DNA of 64,000 nucleotides. It comes from Rachycentron canadum. Taxonomy: Eukaryota; Chordata; Actinopteri; Carangiformes; Rachycentridae. Of this stretch, positions 37,061 to 50,560 are shown one piece after another. The stretch's first letter is position 1. Each line of letters begins with the position of its first letter. The translations under genes and the position numbers were made by a program. The stretch spans positions 17,788,051-17,852,050 of the forward strand of contig CM076653.1 in NCBI GenBank assembly GCA_038496675.1, given 5' to 3'. The notes below the pieces were generated by a model. It had not been told where the DNA came from. It saw only the letters and a list, made by a program, of their open reading frames with translations, and did no database searches.

Positions 37061-37141
37061 GGCACGGACGGTAACAGCGGAGGTCGAGTGAGCGGTGAGA
37101 CGGACCAACAGACAGCAGCGTCAAGCACATCAAAATTAACA
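36995..37141 (+). CDS. Candidate divergent first coding exon, unidentified
   Basis: On the strand opposite azin1, an ATG in a strong context (GCCATGG) opens 49 codons beginning MDVGEQADFLFGCELLR. They end at AACA followed by GTAAGA, a good donor, in phase 0. Composition is acidic and protein-like. I do not recognise the sequence and could not find a second exon in the next 4.5 kb, where no continuation with a matching acceptor stood out. Reading through the donor gives a stop after 10 more codons. It overlaps the azin1 promoter region, so it may be a bidirectional-promoter transcript or a chance frame in GC-richer DNA. Confidence 0.3.
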
Positions 37142-37199
37142 GTAAGACATCCGGCCAAAGTGTCAAAATAAAATCCACATTATCAAACACATGGCGACG

Positions 37200-40100
37200 T
37201 CTTTTAAGTAATGGTGGACACGAGTGTGGAAATATTTCTATAAAACATTGAGCCCATCAAAGTTTTTTTCAGGATTGCTTTTCACAGAAAATATGACTAA
37301 ATAATTATAAATCATGTGGTCAATTTCCTGGTCTGATTGTACCTAAATGTGGCGAAATTGATACATCTCAGATGGGCGGAGTTAAGAGCTGTCAAAACCA
37401 AAGACTATGACCTCAGTTGCAATAATAGATGACGTGTGGAGCAGCTAATAACAAATCCATAAATTACCACGGTAACTCTCCCCAAGTCGAAAGGATAATT
37501 GAAGCAGCAACAATAGTCTAGTTTAATTACACAGATATGTGTAATGTAAATAAGTTTGCTGTTTCTTCATCTATTGTTTTACAATTTCACTATTCTATAT
37601 GTTTTACCACACTATATTTAAGAAAAAGTAAACTATATCTTCTCCAACAGAGCCACGCAATGGTCGACTACAATCAATATCTATTATCACCTTTATAAGC
37701 AAGAATTAGGCCAGTGTCAAATTGCTCAACATTACCTGTGTTATGTCTTCATTGTGATTCCCATAGTTCAGTAAAAAGGACAAAATGCTGTCCAATCAAA
37801 TTACCAGAATTTTCCTCTTTATCTGTTACCAAAATCAACAGTTGCAAAACATAACTTCCATGAGTACTGAGCAGATGGATGCATATATTTTATCTTCAAG
37901 TGAAAAGTTAAAAGTGGGTTTTTCCGTCCCTTTGCCTTTGTTGTTGTGACTTTGAGGCGTTGTGCCTGCCTCTGAAAATGCAGGGTCTGGAGCAGTGTTT
38001 TTTTCTAGGAGATACATTTGCATGTCTCCCTCCTCAACAGTGTGGAGGAGGAGGGGACCAAGGAGAGCTCAGCTACTGTCAGAACAGAACAGACAGAAAG
38101 TGTTTCCCTTTAGTTATTTTTGACTCCAAATCATGAAATATCATTGTGTTTAATTATTGCACATTTTAGGTTTTTAAAGCTTTTATGGCACATTTCAACT
38201 GGTAACAGTATAATTTCGATATGCATTATTAAGTTTCCCTTTGGGGTTTGTGTTGTAATAATCCGCTCATGTCTGTATCCTGCAGTCAAAGTCCATTTTC
38301 AGTAGTGTCTTTGTTAACTCACTGTTGCATTAGTTGTTGTTACATTTTAACAAGGACATACACTACAGCTGTTATGAACTAAGACTGCTCCAGAATTTTG
38401 GAACACACATTATTTTCTCACATCTAAAATGTCTGCAGTGTGTAGTTTTCTATAAGCTATTTTTTTATCATCACAGTCCATACAGAAATCAATTATTCCA
38501 TGGAGATTACATTCTAACCAAGAACAGAGGAATATCTTCTAAATCTTTAACACACTTTAACACTGATTGGCCCTCATCATACAATCATACAACAGTGCAT
38601 GATGTGTTGCTTTTGTGTTGCAAGCCAGAATTGTTGTGAATTCACATAACTGTAAAATTCTTCAGACTGTTAGATGAGCTTTGAATACTCCTCTGGGGAA
38701 AATAAACAATAGCAGCATTTGTTTCACCAATAAAACTATTGCTTAGAGTCCATTGTAAAGGCTAGAGAGGCAACGTCTTTTCCTCAGACTCCAACACAAA
38801 AGCTGTTCCGTGTTTTGTGCCTGTTTGCTCCAACACTAAATGAGCCTATGTATATATAAGTCTAATCACACATAGCATCTAAAGTGGCTTCCAGTAAAGC
38901 ACAATGTTTGATTTCCATTGTTTGGATCATAATAGCCATCGCAGTCACTGGGTATGCGACAGCGAGACATGTGTACCACCCACTGTGAGGGCAAATACTC
39001 CAGTGGCTGCATTGTGCAGCAGGAATTCTTATTTGCAAACATTGCAAACAGATGACATCAACACACAGATTTAGAAAGGCCCAGCTCAGATTAACCCTCA
39101 CTGACCAAAAGTCTTCAGTCAAAGAGGAAAAAACAACCTGCAGCAAAAAAATGAAATAATAAAACACCTTCAACAAATTGCCCTTTATATTTTTAAACAT
39201 GTAAATCTACAGCATCTGTCCATATCTGAATGAGTGACTGATTAAACCCACCATGAATTGGTTTTATGCAACAAACTCTAGTGTTGTAAGTGTTGTTAAG
39301 TCACTCAGCAGTGGTCTCTGCTCTTTTGGCCAAAGAATGTTGCTAAGTGAGAGGAACTCCAAACAAACTTTTCCTCACACTGATCTGAATGTTAAGCAGG
39401 ACAATATAAAGCAGTTGTGTCTGCAGGAATGTAAATTGTAAAAATACACAAAAAACCTGATCTACAGGTGTGTGGAAATTAATTTTCCAAAAATGACTGG
39501 TAAAAACCTTCCAGGAATGTTGGAGTGAAAGAGACTATTTTCATGTATTTGGATGTTTAGAGTGAATATCAAATACTGAGTTATGATTTGAGATGTAATA
39601 TATTCTTATTATTAAAGTGTTAAGAGTTCATCTTGTCAGTGTGTGTGTCCTGGCTTTGTCCTGTTTATCTCATAATAATCTTATGTTGTGATGGTTACAT
39701 TGTCACTATGTAAAGTCTGTTTCACAAACCCCAGGAAGATGTAGCAAATGGTCATCCTAATAAACTCAGCTCAACTCACCACAGTTTTTTGGATCTATAT
39801 ATGCCACCCAAGAGGAACCTTCTTTATCTGTGGGCTTTCCCACTACATGTCATGTGCAACAATAGAGTCAAATTGGTGGAGAGATACAGCAAGATATACC
39901 ATGATGGTCAAACAATAACACAGTCTAAATTATGATGCACATTTCACCCTCATTTCCTTTCTGCCAAAATAGACAGGATAATTAATTGTAACAAGTTCAT
40001 AACTCTGTGTCAGTACTTGAGATCATCATATGTGTCTACGTGGTTTATCAAAAAAGTACAATATTCATTGTACTTTCACAGTGACTTTTACAATGTACTT

Positions 40101-40348
40101 TTACAACTGAGACAATAAGACCACCAGGTAGATCCTATGAACTAAACTAAATAGTGTTTTTTGATTTTGTAAAATATTTGAATAAGTAATGCATTTATTA
40201 GTGTGTCTGCGGTGTGTGTGTGTTTGCAGACAAGCACTTGTGCAGATATAGCCATCATACTGCATGTGTGTCTTACACACTGCAGCCTGTGTATCTCTAC
40301 TCACTGAGACACAGTAGCTGGTGTTTAGGCTTTGTGTGTGTGTGTGTT

Positions 40349-40402
<54 letters not shown>

Positions 40403-41790
40403 CAGGCATGCATGTTTATAAGCACTAGGTCACTGTGGTCCAAGTCAACTAAGTGCAGGTCATATAAAGATCAAGGTAATGAGCAGTGAGACAGTGTATA
40501 CAAAGCATTTAGAGAGAACTTCATTCCTGGAACACAAGTGATTGAACACACTTGTGAGTGTGGTGTGTCATTTTGTTAGTACAAGAGGAAAAACAGGGAG
40601 CATTTTCTAAAGAAGTGGAGGAAGAGAACAGGTGGCAGCGGTGTGCACATTTTAACAGTTCCAATATTTGGTAGCAATTTTCTATTTTATTCTAATGCTT
40701 TAAGATGTCCAGGCCTTGTTCAGGGGCCATGAACACAACTTTAGGACAAATGACACAACATGTTTGTAAGAAGTGGTAATGTTTGGGGAGTTAATGCAAA
40801 GACAGTGTTGAACTGTCCATGTAGGAGGCAGCAGTGTTAAACCTGTAGGTAGTTATTTCTCAGGTCCCATTTATTGGTAAAACAACACTTTTCTCTCTTA
40901 TTAGACCTGAGGAGATTACACACCAGACTCGGCAGTAGCCTGCGCTCTGCAGTCTGACTGATTGTGGTGTGTGTGTGTGTGTGTGTGTCCTGATAACATC
41001 CCGGCAGACTGGCCTCTAGCCAGTCATGGGCAAACTCACCCTGCCGTTTGATGTTGAGGGTTGGCTCCAGGCAGACCAAGCATTGTGTCCTAAACAATGA
41101 ACCCCAGACCCACTGAACTATAAACATGTCCCTTTGGAGGCGTTTTCCTAAGATTCTGTACAGGAGACACCCAGAGTCAGGAAACCTGACCCAGCTTTTC
41201 CAAATTTAGTTACTCTAAAGTCGCAAATGCTGCTGACTTGGCATCCAAGATTGTCTGTCTCCATCTCTAATAAGGTAATATCCTTGGACATTGACTGAGG
41301 CTCAAATCTGGGGTGGAGGTCTTGTAATCCAGGATTTGTTAAAATTCCATATTTTAAAAAATTAAAAACAATTCCTTCACCTGAATTTACTTTTGCTAAA
41401 TTGATAAGAAATGTCTGCTCCTTTTTACAAAATATAAAATGTTGGTGAGGCTCCCCTATATCTGGTTATATCTGGTTTCTGTGTTATATGTTGGCAAGCA
41501 TCTGACCCAGGGAAATGTCCTTAGACCTGAGTATTGATGATTCTGTTGATCATTTAAGGATTTTATTTTTTCATCTTTTTTTATTCTTTGTAAAGACGTG
41601 CTGTATAAATAATTCAAATCTGTCTAATCCCACTATGATGATGATGATAATTATTATCATTATTATAATTAGCATTCCAGTATATAGTTGTCATCCTGAT
41701 ATTCTGTACACATGACATTTACTGCAAGAGAGATCCCTCCTCTGTTGTTCTTATTCCAGGAGGTTAGTTTGATCCAAGTCGGCGAAGGTA
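37200..41790. other. Intergenic, azin1 to atp6v1c1; no gene seen
   Basis: AT-rich, with (TG)n at 40333-40400 and about 40967-40988, and a short ATGATGATGATAATTATTATCATTATTATAATT-like inverted region near 41635-41670. Open frames here are short, repeat-derived or lack any recognisable protein pattern. Confidence 0.6.
40333..40400. repeat. (TG)n microsatellite
   Basis: Sixty-eight bases of TG/TTTG repeats in the azin1-atp6v1c1 interval. Confidence 0.97.
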
Positions 41791-41800
41791 AAGTCGTGAT

Positions 41801-42006
41801 CTCCAGGGGAGCTGCAGTGGAGCTGCAGTGGGGCTCCAGGGGAGCTGCAGTGGAGCTGCAGTGGGGCTGCAGTGGGGCTGCAGTGGGGCTGTAGTGGAGG
41901 TCCCCTGGAGCTGCAGGGGAGCTGCAGTGGGGCTGCAGTGGAGGTCCCCTGGAGCTCCAGGGGAGCTGCAGTGGAGCTGCAGTGGGGCTCCAGGGGAGCT
42001 GCAGTG
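41801..42006. repeat. 11-bp-unit GC-rich minisatellite upstream of atp6v1c1
   Basis: About 200 bp built from AGCTGCAGTGG and GGCTGCAGTGG units, interspersed with a longer variant GGCTCCAGGGGAGCTGCAGTGG and inverted pieces (GGTCCCCTGGAGCTGC). It contains the 18-bp perfect palindrome CCCCTGGAGCTCCAGGGG (41946-41963). Because 11 is not a multiple of 3, all frames cycle through the same residues every 33 bases and stay open on both strands. This explains the apparent proteins here. It ends some 215 bp before the proposed atp6v1c1 exon 1 donor. Confidence 0.95.
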
Positions 42007-42220
42007 CCCTCTGTGCACCAGCTGTGGTCGCTGCTGAGTTTCCTCAGAGAGCGGAGGCAGTGAGAGGCCTTCCGGTTCCTCTGGCAGATCAGCTGACTCT
42101 GATGCTGCTGTCAGGAGACCTCACGAACTGTGTTGAATTGCAACTATGAAAATTATCAAGCCTTAGAAACACTGCAAAGAGCTACATTTTAACTGGTAAC
42201 GGCCACATTTTAACACACAG
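42007..42220 (+). promoter_or_regulatory. atp6v1c1: atp6v1c1 promoter and proposed non-coding exon 1
   Basis: This segment is GC-richer than its flanks and ends in ACACAG followed by GTGAGTG, a consensus donor (exon end 42220). Coding starts about 530 bases later, after a pyrimidine-rich acceptor near 42727. The exon's start and the transcription start are inferred only. Confidence 0.45.
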
Positions 42221-42746
42221 GTGAGTGAAATTGTTGAACAACCACAACAACCACCTGTGTTGTTGTTGGGAGCGAAGCTAAGTGGCTAACGGTAGCTAAT
42301 CCCAGCTGGAAGTGGCTTGACCTTAACCATCTCTTTTTGGCAGCTGCGTTTGACATAAAGTGTCATTTAATCTTTGGTTATGGCTTTTAAACATAATGGA
42401 GCTGTTAGAAAGGAAATACGAGAGCTTGAAAAACATCAATGTTCGCTTGCATTGGATTTCGACCCTGAATGAGCTCCTGTTGCTATTGTGGCATTATTTC
42501 CCCAGTCTGCTTAGTGGCGAACAGTATCAGTTAAACCATCAGCTCTCTGGAGCTAACATGTCGCTAACAACACTGCACTTTACCTGTGTTGTAGCCAAAG
42601 CAGTGGCGTTGGTATAAAGACAGACTCGGTGGAGGGTGTGGGACAAAACCTGATGGTTTTATTAACTGAATCACAACAGAGACAGTCACATTAGACTAAG
42701 TGAAGCTCTCTGCTCAGTTTTCTCTAGCTGCTCCAGTGCTGTGACC

Positions 42747-45700
42747 ATGACAGAGTTTTGGTTGATCTCTGCACCTGGAGAGAAGACCTGCCAGCAAACA
42801 TGGGACAAAATGATGGCAGCCACCACACGGACCAACAACCTCTCCACCAACCACAAGTTCAGCATACCAGACCTGAAGGTTAGTATTGGATTTATTCCCT
42901 ATTTGTTGTGTTTCATTTTTTTCCATCTATACACTGCCTCAACTTTGTGATTACATATAATCTATATGCTTTCACTGAAATAGTTCATTGAAGTCATGAG
43001 TTTCTGTTTTGCACAAGTTGGTAAAAAGAAGTTGAAAAGTGGATGTACATGTAGGGTTATATTAAAACTCACTCACCTTGTATATCCACTGTCAAGAATA
43101 AGCTGAGTCTGTGTATGGGAAGCAGCCTTTACACAGATCCGTTGCCTGCATGTTGAAGCGTTGGTTTGGTGAAGTTTTCATCCACAGTGCAGTTCAGCTC
43201 GTCTGGACCCTCACTGTGCTGAAGGTGAAGTAACCCCGCTGACCTTGCTGCCACATGGGGCTGCAACGTTCTCCTGGAACTGTTAGCAATGCATGAGCAG
43301 GTCTGGACAAAGAGGCGCCGCACTAAGCACATAGGGCCCCCTGATGTCACTGTAGGCTGATCGTACCCCAGATGTCACTGTTTAAACACAACCCTGCTGA
43401 CCCACATGTCAGGACTGATGATGAGTCAAAAGTCACAATGTGTTGATGTTTCATGTTCATGCTTTTTGTGTCCAAAAACAGGTCGGGACACTAGATGTCT
43501 TGGTCGGACTGTCAGATGAACTGGCCAAGTTAGACTCCTTTGTTGAAAGGTATGAAATGTGTTCTCTGTCTCTGGAGGATAATTGTTGTAGTAGTTCAAT
43601 AATTACTTTATGGAAGTTTTATAATTCCTTTAATTAAAGTCTCTATTTTAAAAAAAATCTCCCATAACTTGTGCAGCACTCCAGCCTCTCTGATGTAGCG
43701 GGTTTGCCACTGCCTAATCCCTCCCCTACCTTGTAACAATGAGGAATTTCACAGGAGGCTGAGACTAGTGAGCCTTGCTGTCTAAACTTGGCAATTTACA
43801 GTTGGGTGACACACCAGCAGCTCTTTCTTTAGTCATATTTCTACCAGATGACTTATGTGCCGCAAGTATGTTTGACTGTAATTTATAGTCTTTTGAAAAT
43901 ATGACATCCAAAACTCACACACAGCCATCACTGCCTGAGGCCTGCTTTGCTTCCTCTGTGGATATTTCCAAGACTGTGAGAAATATCAACTTTGCAACAC
44001 GGTTTCACTTGTTTGACTACAGTCTGTCTTTAATCTAGTTCTTTTTTGAAGTTTCCATCCAGCACATGTGGAAAAATATATAAAAATATAATAACTGAAC
44101 TAGTGAATTCTTTAAAATTGCACACATGAATGTTTTTATCATTTTTATTTTAGTTTTGAAGCTTTAGGTTGTTTTCATTCATTTGTAATTATATGAACAA
44201 TAACATGTATTATAAGTAGTTAAAAGAAAACTTGTGACAGATATGTGACTTGACTGAATCTTTGCTTGGCTTCACTCTTTCGGGTTCAGCTGTGGTTAAC
44301 ATGATTGATTATATAAAAGTGCATAGTTGTTAAGGTGAGTTTGGCCGAGTTTTTATTTGTGCTACTACCACATACATTGGCAGCCAGATGTTACAACCAT
44401 TTATTTGTTACTTTTATCAGTTGTTGTTCTGTGATGTGCTGCTGAACAGTGTGGTCAACAATCTTAACCTCTGAAAGTCTTCCATTTTATAAATTGCCTT
44501 GTCAGGAATTAGCCTTAACAGGAATATGTGAAACCTTTTGATGTGTCTGTATGTTTGTGTAAAATCTGGAGGATGAGTTCATGGTGGTCATGTGAGCATG
44601 TGCAGGGTGAATGTGTGGTTGACTCTGGTTTTGTGCATGAAGTTTGTGTTGGTGTAGTGTTTTGATGTCTCCTGGCTGTTCACAGTGTGGTGAAGAAGGT
44701 AGCTCAGTACATGGCCGACGTGCTGGAGGACAGTCGAGACAAAGTACAGGAGAATCTGCTGGCCAGTGGAGGTACAGTGATGGTTCTAACACAGTATCTG
44801 TTAATTATTTTACTACCAGAAACATGATGATTACCAAGTGGCCGGAGAATATACTTCACATGGTATCTTACATAGAGGGAAATACATCATTGGACATCTA
44901 AATGTTCTGTTCAATCTTACATAGCCATGTTTTATAAGTCAGGTCTTTCAAATCACTTTGTATTTAACAGTGCAGGTTAGTCTTGGTTTTGTTTGACTTG
45001 GGTTTTGAGATATCCACTGTTTCTGCCTCAGAAATCAACAGTTCTTTAGAGTCTGTGTCTTTGCGACTTAAACGTTCCTGTGAGTGATGGTCACGGAGAG
45101 ATCTGTGGATTATCCAGTGACAAGGACACTGATTCTATACTTTGGATACCAGACTCACTTTAAAGACCCACTTATTAAACAAACTAAAGGTAAAAGTTGT
45201 TTCACAAAATCAAATCAAGTTTCTCTTCTGCTGGTCAAAAGACCATTGTACAATCTACAATTTTGACAGCTCTTGATTATGGTGACTTTGGATACATGAA
45301 CACTTCTCCTACCTCACTGAAACCTCTGGACTTTTGACCACCCTTCATTACAGGTGACACTTTTCTCACTCGCCATTGCATCCTGTAAGAAAAGGTGGGA
45401 TGGTCATTGACAAACAGATGGAAGAAGAATTGCATGTTGTTTAATTATAAGGCTCTGCTTCAACACTAATGATCTCTGATTACATTTCAATGCAGCATTT
45501 ATTACATCAGGTCACAAGATCCCTTGTTCACATTGAACTCGGAAAAATTGGTCAAATACTACACTCCTTTAAAATTCTGAAGTGAATGACCTTTTCCTAA
45601 TTCAATAGTGCATTTTAAGTTTGTACTTAGTTTCCTCACAGGTCTTTCTCCAGTTTCTCAGTGAGACTACCTGTTTAAATAAGGAATTTAATAATAATTT

Positions 45701-46111
45701 CTAATAATAGTTTACAATTCCACTGAGGTTTACTGTATTTTAATAATGGCAGAACTCTCTGTGAATGATACATCAAAATCCTGTCAAATAAAACTGGACT
45801 TTGTTGCATTAGTTGGTAGCAGGGGAGGTAAAAAAGGATTATATATTTTCCTAATTTGGAGGAAAACTCTTTTAATTTGAAATCAGTGTAGGAAACTAAC
45901 TCCAAACCTCCACCACCAAACCTTCAGTTCACCATAATGTCATAAAAGAGAGATAATAACAAGCCAAGCCTTTTTCTGTCTTTTTCAGTTGATCTTGTCA
46001 CCTACATCACAAGATTTCAGTGGGACATGGCAAAATATCCCATAAAGCAGTCACTTAAAAACATCTCTGAAATCATCTCAAAGGTGGGTCTGTCCATTTC
46101 ATGAGATTATT

Positions 46112-46162
<51 letters not shown>

Positions 46163-49100
46163 TATGTATGAAAAATGTATGCCATATTTGTGTGTATTTT
46201 CAGTTGTAATTCATTTTAGCCTTGCTTCTCATCTTCTCTAGCAAGTAACCCAGATCGACAATGACTTGAAAACAAGAGCGTCAGCTTATAACAACCTGAA
46301 GGGAAACCTGCAGAACCTAGAAAGGAAGAACGCGTAAGTGACCCACAACATTTAAATGCATTTCTAATGCTATGTTTTTAAAAGAAGAAGTCAAATGAAA
46401 TGACCTCACATCCAATTGTTAAAACCAGCAGCTCCAAAATATAACACTTTTCCTGCACCTACACTGTCACACCAGAATATTTAATCTAAACCTCTCGATT
46501 AGGCCTGACCTCACTCCCGGCAATATTATCTTATTTCCATGTTTTACAGATTTTGTGTTCACTCAGTGTGTAAGAGGAGTGTGTTTTATTTGGCCTGCAG
46601 TATTTCATCAGTTGAGCTTCTAGGATTACTGTTATGACCACGTCAGCATGAGCTGAAAAGTTACTGCCACTCTACAGTGCTTTGTCAACACCTGCACCAT
46701 CACCCTTCTTTGTCACATACATGTTATTGTACCACTGCTCTTTGCCACCAGGGGGAGCTTGCTGACCAGGAGCCTGGCTGACATTGTCAAGAAGGAAGAC
46801 TTTGTGCTGGACTCTGAGTACCTCATCACTCTGCTGGTAGTTGTACCAAAGTGAGTAAGACATCACCAGTAAACCACAGACCTCTGGAAAAAGAATTCAA
46901 AGTTGAAGCAGTGAGAAAGAAAGTAACCGAAAGGCCCCTATATCATTTTGGAGACAGACAGATTTTCTCCTGCGTGTTTGTTGTTTCAGGACGGCGTACA
47001 CTGACTGGCAGAAAGCATACGAAACGCTCGCTGAGATGGTGGTGCCTCGATCCTCAAAGTGAGTGATGTCGTCATATCGAGCACAATTTTACATCAAACA
47101 TTTTGACATATCAAATATCTGTCTCACCTGATTTTGATTTCATCTGTATTTTATTCATTTCTTGTAAGTTTTTTATATATTCTGTAGATGTCTTATCAGT
47201 ATCATAACAGCAATATAACAAACAGCTTTTCTTCTCCCAGTCTGCTATACGAAGACAACGACAGTGGCCTGTTTAGTGTCACTCTGTTCAGGAAAGCCAT
47301 CGATGACTTCAAACATAAAGCCAGAGAGAACAAGTAAGAGCTGTTGTACCTTCTTTACCATCACACAATGTGTGAATCACAAAAACAAAAAGTGTCTAGA
47401 ATAGAAAAAAATTGCTCGATTTCAAAAGAAGCCAGACTGTTGGGTGAATATAAATAGATCCAACTATAAATACATGTATCAACAGATAGAGCTACAGTCA
47501 TCACAGGCTGTACAAAAATATCTTATTATTATCACACAGCAGATTTTAAATGTGTGAAGAATGGAAGAAATATTCATGTCCTCTTTTTTTCTCCATCTTA
47601 TTTCTAGATTCACAGTGAGAGACTTTCAGTACAATGAGGAGGAGATGAAGGCAGACAAAGAGGAGATGACGCGACTCTCCACAGACAAGAAGAAGCAGTT
47701 TGTGAGTGAAATGCTTTTTTAAAAAAATATTTATTGTTGAAAATGGTTCTATGGTGGCAGGTGTTAAGACCCACTTTTGATCTTTTTAGTGAGTCAATAA
47801 ACTCGGTATGCAGGAGAAGATGGTTTAGGAATGACAATTTTTCTGGATTGTCACTGTGGAAATAATTGAATAATACTAACAAAATGTAAAGGACAACTAT
47901 ACATTAAAAAATGAACCAGAACTAAGAGAGCCTCAGAGGTTTCTACCATACTTTATTGTATTGGATTTACATTTCTTTCAGTAGCTTGTCCAATGCTGTT
48001 AGACACATATGAACTCAACTTCTGTCCAGATGAGTTTTTTCCACTGTGCTCTGTGCAAGAAAACTGGAGTGTTTGTTTTTTTTATCCAAAAAGAACCGGT
48101 TCCAGCCAGCAGGAGTCAGAAAACACTGACCACACACACAAATCCACTGCAGTCAAATCTGCTGCTCACCAGTGGTGCAACAGAAAATGTTTAAGACTGA
48201 AAGATGAGGCAACGTTTTAAAGAGTGATCGGCCAGAGTTTAACATTAGAGTCATTGGTTGCAAATTAATTCAAGCTTGTAAAACTACCTCATCCAAAATA
48301 GACAGTTACTATTGAAGAGCAGCTTTTCTGACCCTAAGATGCATTTCCTCTTTGCAGGGGCCACTTGTCCGATGGTTGAAAGTAAACTTCAGTGAAGCAT
48401 TCATCGCCTGGATCCACATTAAAGCACTAAGGGTCTTCGTGGAATCTGTTTTAAGGTGCAGAAATCATACAGCACAGTCCTAACAGCACCCATTAACTAC
48501 ATGTTGGTGGTGGCAATAGGTAAAACATTGTCTGAACTGTGTTGCTCAGTTACAGTTATTGCACGTGTGATGTGGTTCTCCTGCAGATATGGGCTGCCAG
48601 TTAACTTTCAGGCCATGCTGCTGCAGCCAAACAAGAAGACCATGAAGAAGCTGAGGGAGGTGCTCAATGATCTGTACAAACATCTGGACAGCAGTGCAGC
48701 AGCTATCATTGATGTGAGTGCTCCAATAATACTGTGTAAAGATCCTAATGTAAGGTCATAGTATCAAGAAAAACACTGCACGTGTTGAAGAAACATGGGC
48801 ATGTGCTAATACAACAACTTTATAACATGATTAACATGACAGAAGTTATTAAATTAATGGCTGAACATAAAACACACAATACCTCCATTGCTTAAAAGAA
48901 TCCTAAAAACTATCTTAGAAACAACTTTTCTCATTTATTCTAAAATGCGTTGATCGTGGACACACGTAGGCAGAAGGAATTTGGAAAAGAAAAAAATACA
49001 TATTAAGACTTTGTTTTCTCTGTTAAGTTTAATGGGTGGTGACGTTTCAAGTTGTAATTACTGTTGCTGTATGATAAAGCATGTAAAATATGATGATTTG

Positions 49101-49965
49101 GTTTTGTAGACTGGCTGCAAATGAGTATGTTGCAACATTAGTATATGGTGTATTTTGTATAAAATAAGTATGTGCTGTAGTATTAATTAGGGACGTACCA
49201 ATAAAGAGTCTCCACTGCCGCAATCTCTGCTCTTCCTCCATCAATGAGTTGGAGTAACCAGTGCTCCCTCTATTGGCCATTGATGGTTACTGGAGAAAAG
49301 ACTGGAGTAAAACCTTTTTTAATGTAGCATGAACTACACTCACCAAAGACTGGTGTGAACCTTTAGTCGTGAGTCAAATAATGTTTGTTAGTGAGTGTAT
49401 TGAATACAATCCAGTCTTTTTGCAAGCACTTTTAATGGTAATAAACTTCATGATAATATAATTCATGAAAAGGAATTTGGGGAAAATAAAAGAACATTTT
49501 TTGGGTGTTTGGGAGACATTTTTTACTCGGCATTAAAGGCCATTGTGTCATTTTTAGAGCTGTATGGTGGGTGCTCTTTATTCAGCTTTAACTGTTCATG
49601 CTGCACCGACTACTGTAGACCACAGTTATCCTTCAGTTACTTCCACTCGAGCTGTAGTTTTAAGTGTTGAGTAATCATTTGGAAGAGTTTTTCTCATAGT
49701 GCTGAATCTAGTGAAAATTTGTCTTGTGATACTTTATAACAGCTGTTTGTGAGCGTTAGGAGGATTTTATTTAGCCTCTCATTTAGGAGATGATTCCAGA
49801 CTTTGAATCATTAAAACCGCTGCTTAGACACACTAACATCACTGTTTCCTCTCTTTTCATTTCCAGTCTGCGATGGACATCCCAGGCTTGAACCTGAGCC
49901 AGCAGGAGTATTATCCTTACGTTTACTACAAGATCGACTGCAACCTGTTGGACTTCAAAGTTTAA
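42747..49965 (+). CDS. atp6v1c1: atp6v1c1, V-type proton ATPase subunit C 1
   Basis: Twelve coding exons: 42747-42878, 43482-43549, 44686-44771, 45989-46083, 46242-46333, 46752-46850, 46990-47058, 47241-47333, 47608-47701, 48358-48455, 48587-48713, 49867-49965. All phases agree and give 383 aa (human 382). Subunit C is the soluble V1 stalk component that ties the peripheral stators to V0. Its reversible loss disassembles the pump, so it controls acidification of endosomes, lysosomes and secretory vesicles. The sequence begins MTEFWLISAPGEKTCQQTW, holds [40 protein letters not shown] and VPRSSNLLYEDNDSGLF, and ends SQQEYYPYVYYKIDC..., all close to remembered vertebrate C1. No signal peptide or membrane segment, as expected. 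The C2 paralogue has an extra central insert that is absent here. Confidence 0.97.
46117..46162. repeat. (TG)n microsatellite in atp6v1c1 intron
   Basis: About 46 bases of TG repeats with one GG interruption, 34 bases after exon 45989-46083. Confidence 0.95.
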
Positions 49966-50554
49966 CTTTTTCCTCTCATTTTGTCTTTATGTTGAGTGTT
50001 GATTAAGTTATGTTTCTCCTGGCACAAGCCTCCCCCTCCGTCTGCCGTCCCAGCTGTCTCTCTCCTCACTGTCGCCTCTCCACATCAGCTGCTTGAATGA
50101 CAACGCTGCATGTTCATTCCTTGTGGTGAAAAGGCTCATCGACCAGCTTCTACCACTTTTACAACCAAGGGACAAAAAAAAAAAAAAAGACTTTTAAATA
50201 TTGTTTTTGTTTACAGTTTATTTTTCTTCACAAGCCACATAAAGAGTAAATTTTTTTGATGTGAAAATTAATTAAGAAATCAAACTGAAGAGTTGTGTAC
50301 TTACTGTGTCATTCCACATATGGTGGTGTATTGATAGCTACATCTTCTTTATCGGTGTTCAGAGATTTGTGTTTACATCTGGGCAGTTTTATCATTGTAC
50401 CCATGGAAAACAGGTCTGTGTGTCTCTGAGATTGTCGGTTACCCCTGCAGACATTGTGAAACAAAGATGTAATATGAGTGTGTGTTGTTTCATGTTGTGT
50501 ATATTTGATGTCAAAAAGAGATCTATATCTGAGTATTGTGTAAGCCAATGATTG

Positions 50555-50560
50555 AATAAA
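50555..50560 (+). terminator. atp6v1c1: atp6v1c1 poly(A) signal
   Basis: AATAAA about 590 bases after the stop codon, followed by a TG-rich stretch (GTGTGTCAGTTTGTG at about 50588-50602) that fits a downstream element. The 3' UTR would be about 0.6 kb. Confidence 0.7.

Noticed and set aside
40101..40489. Frames encoding THTHTH or VCVCVC runs
   Set aside because: Pure microsatellite translation from the (TG)n tract; the same applies at 52747-53031 and 59065-59396.
41715..42063. Open frames on both strands rich in GAAVELQWGSR-like or LQLHCSSPGAP-like repeats
   Set aside because: They are translations of the 11-bp minisatellite, which stays open in all frames; there is no conserved protein pattern.
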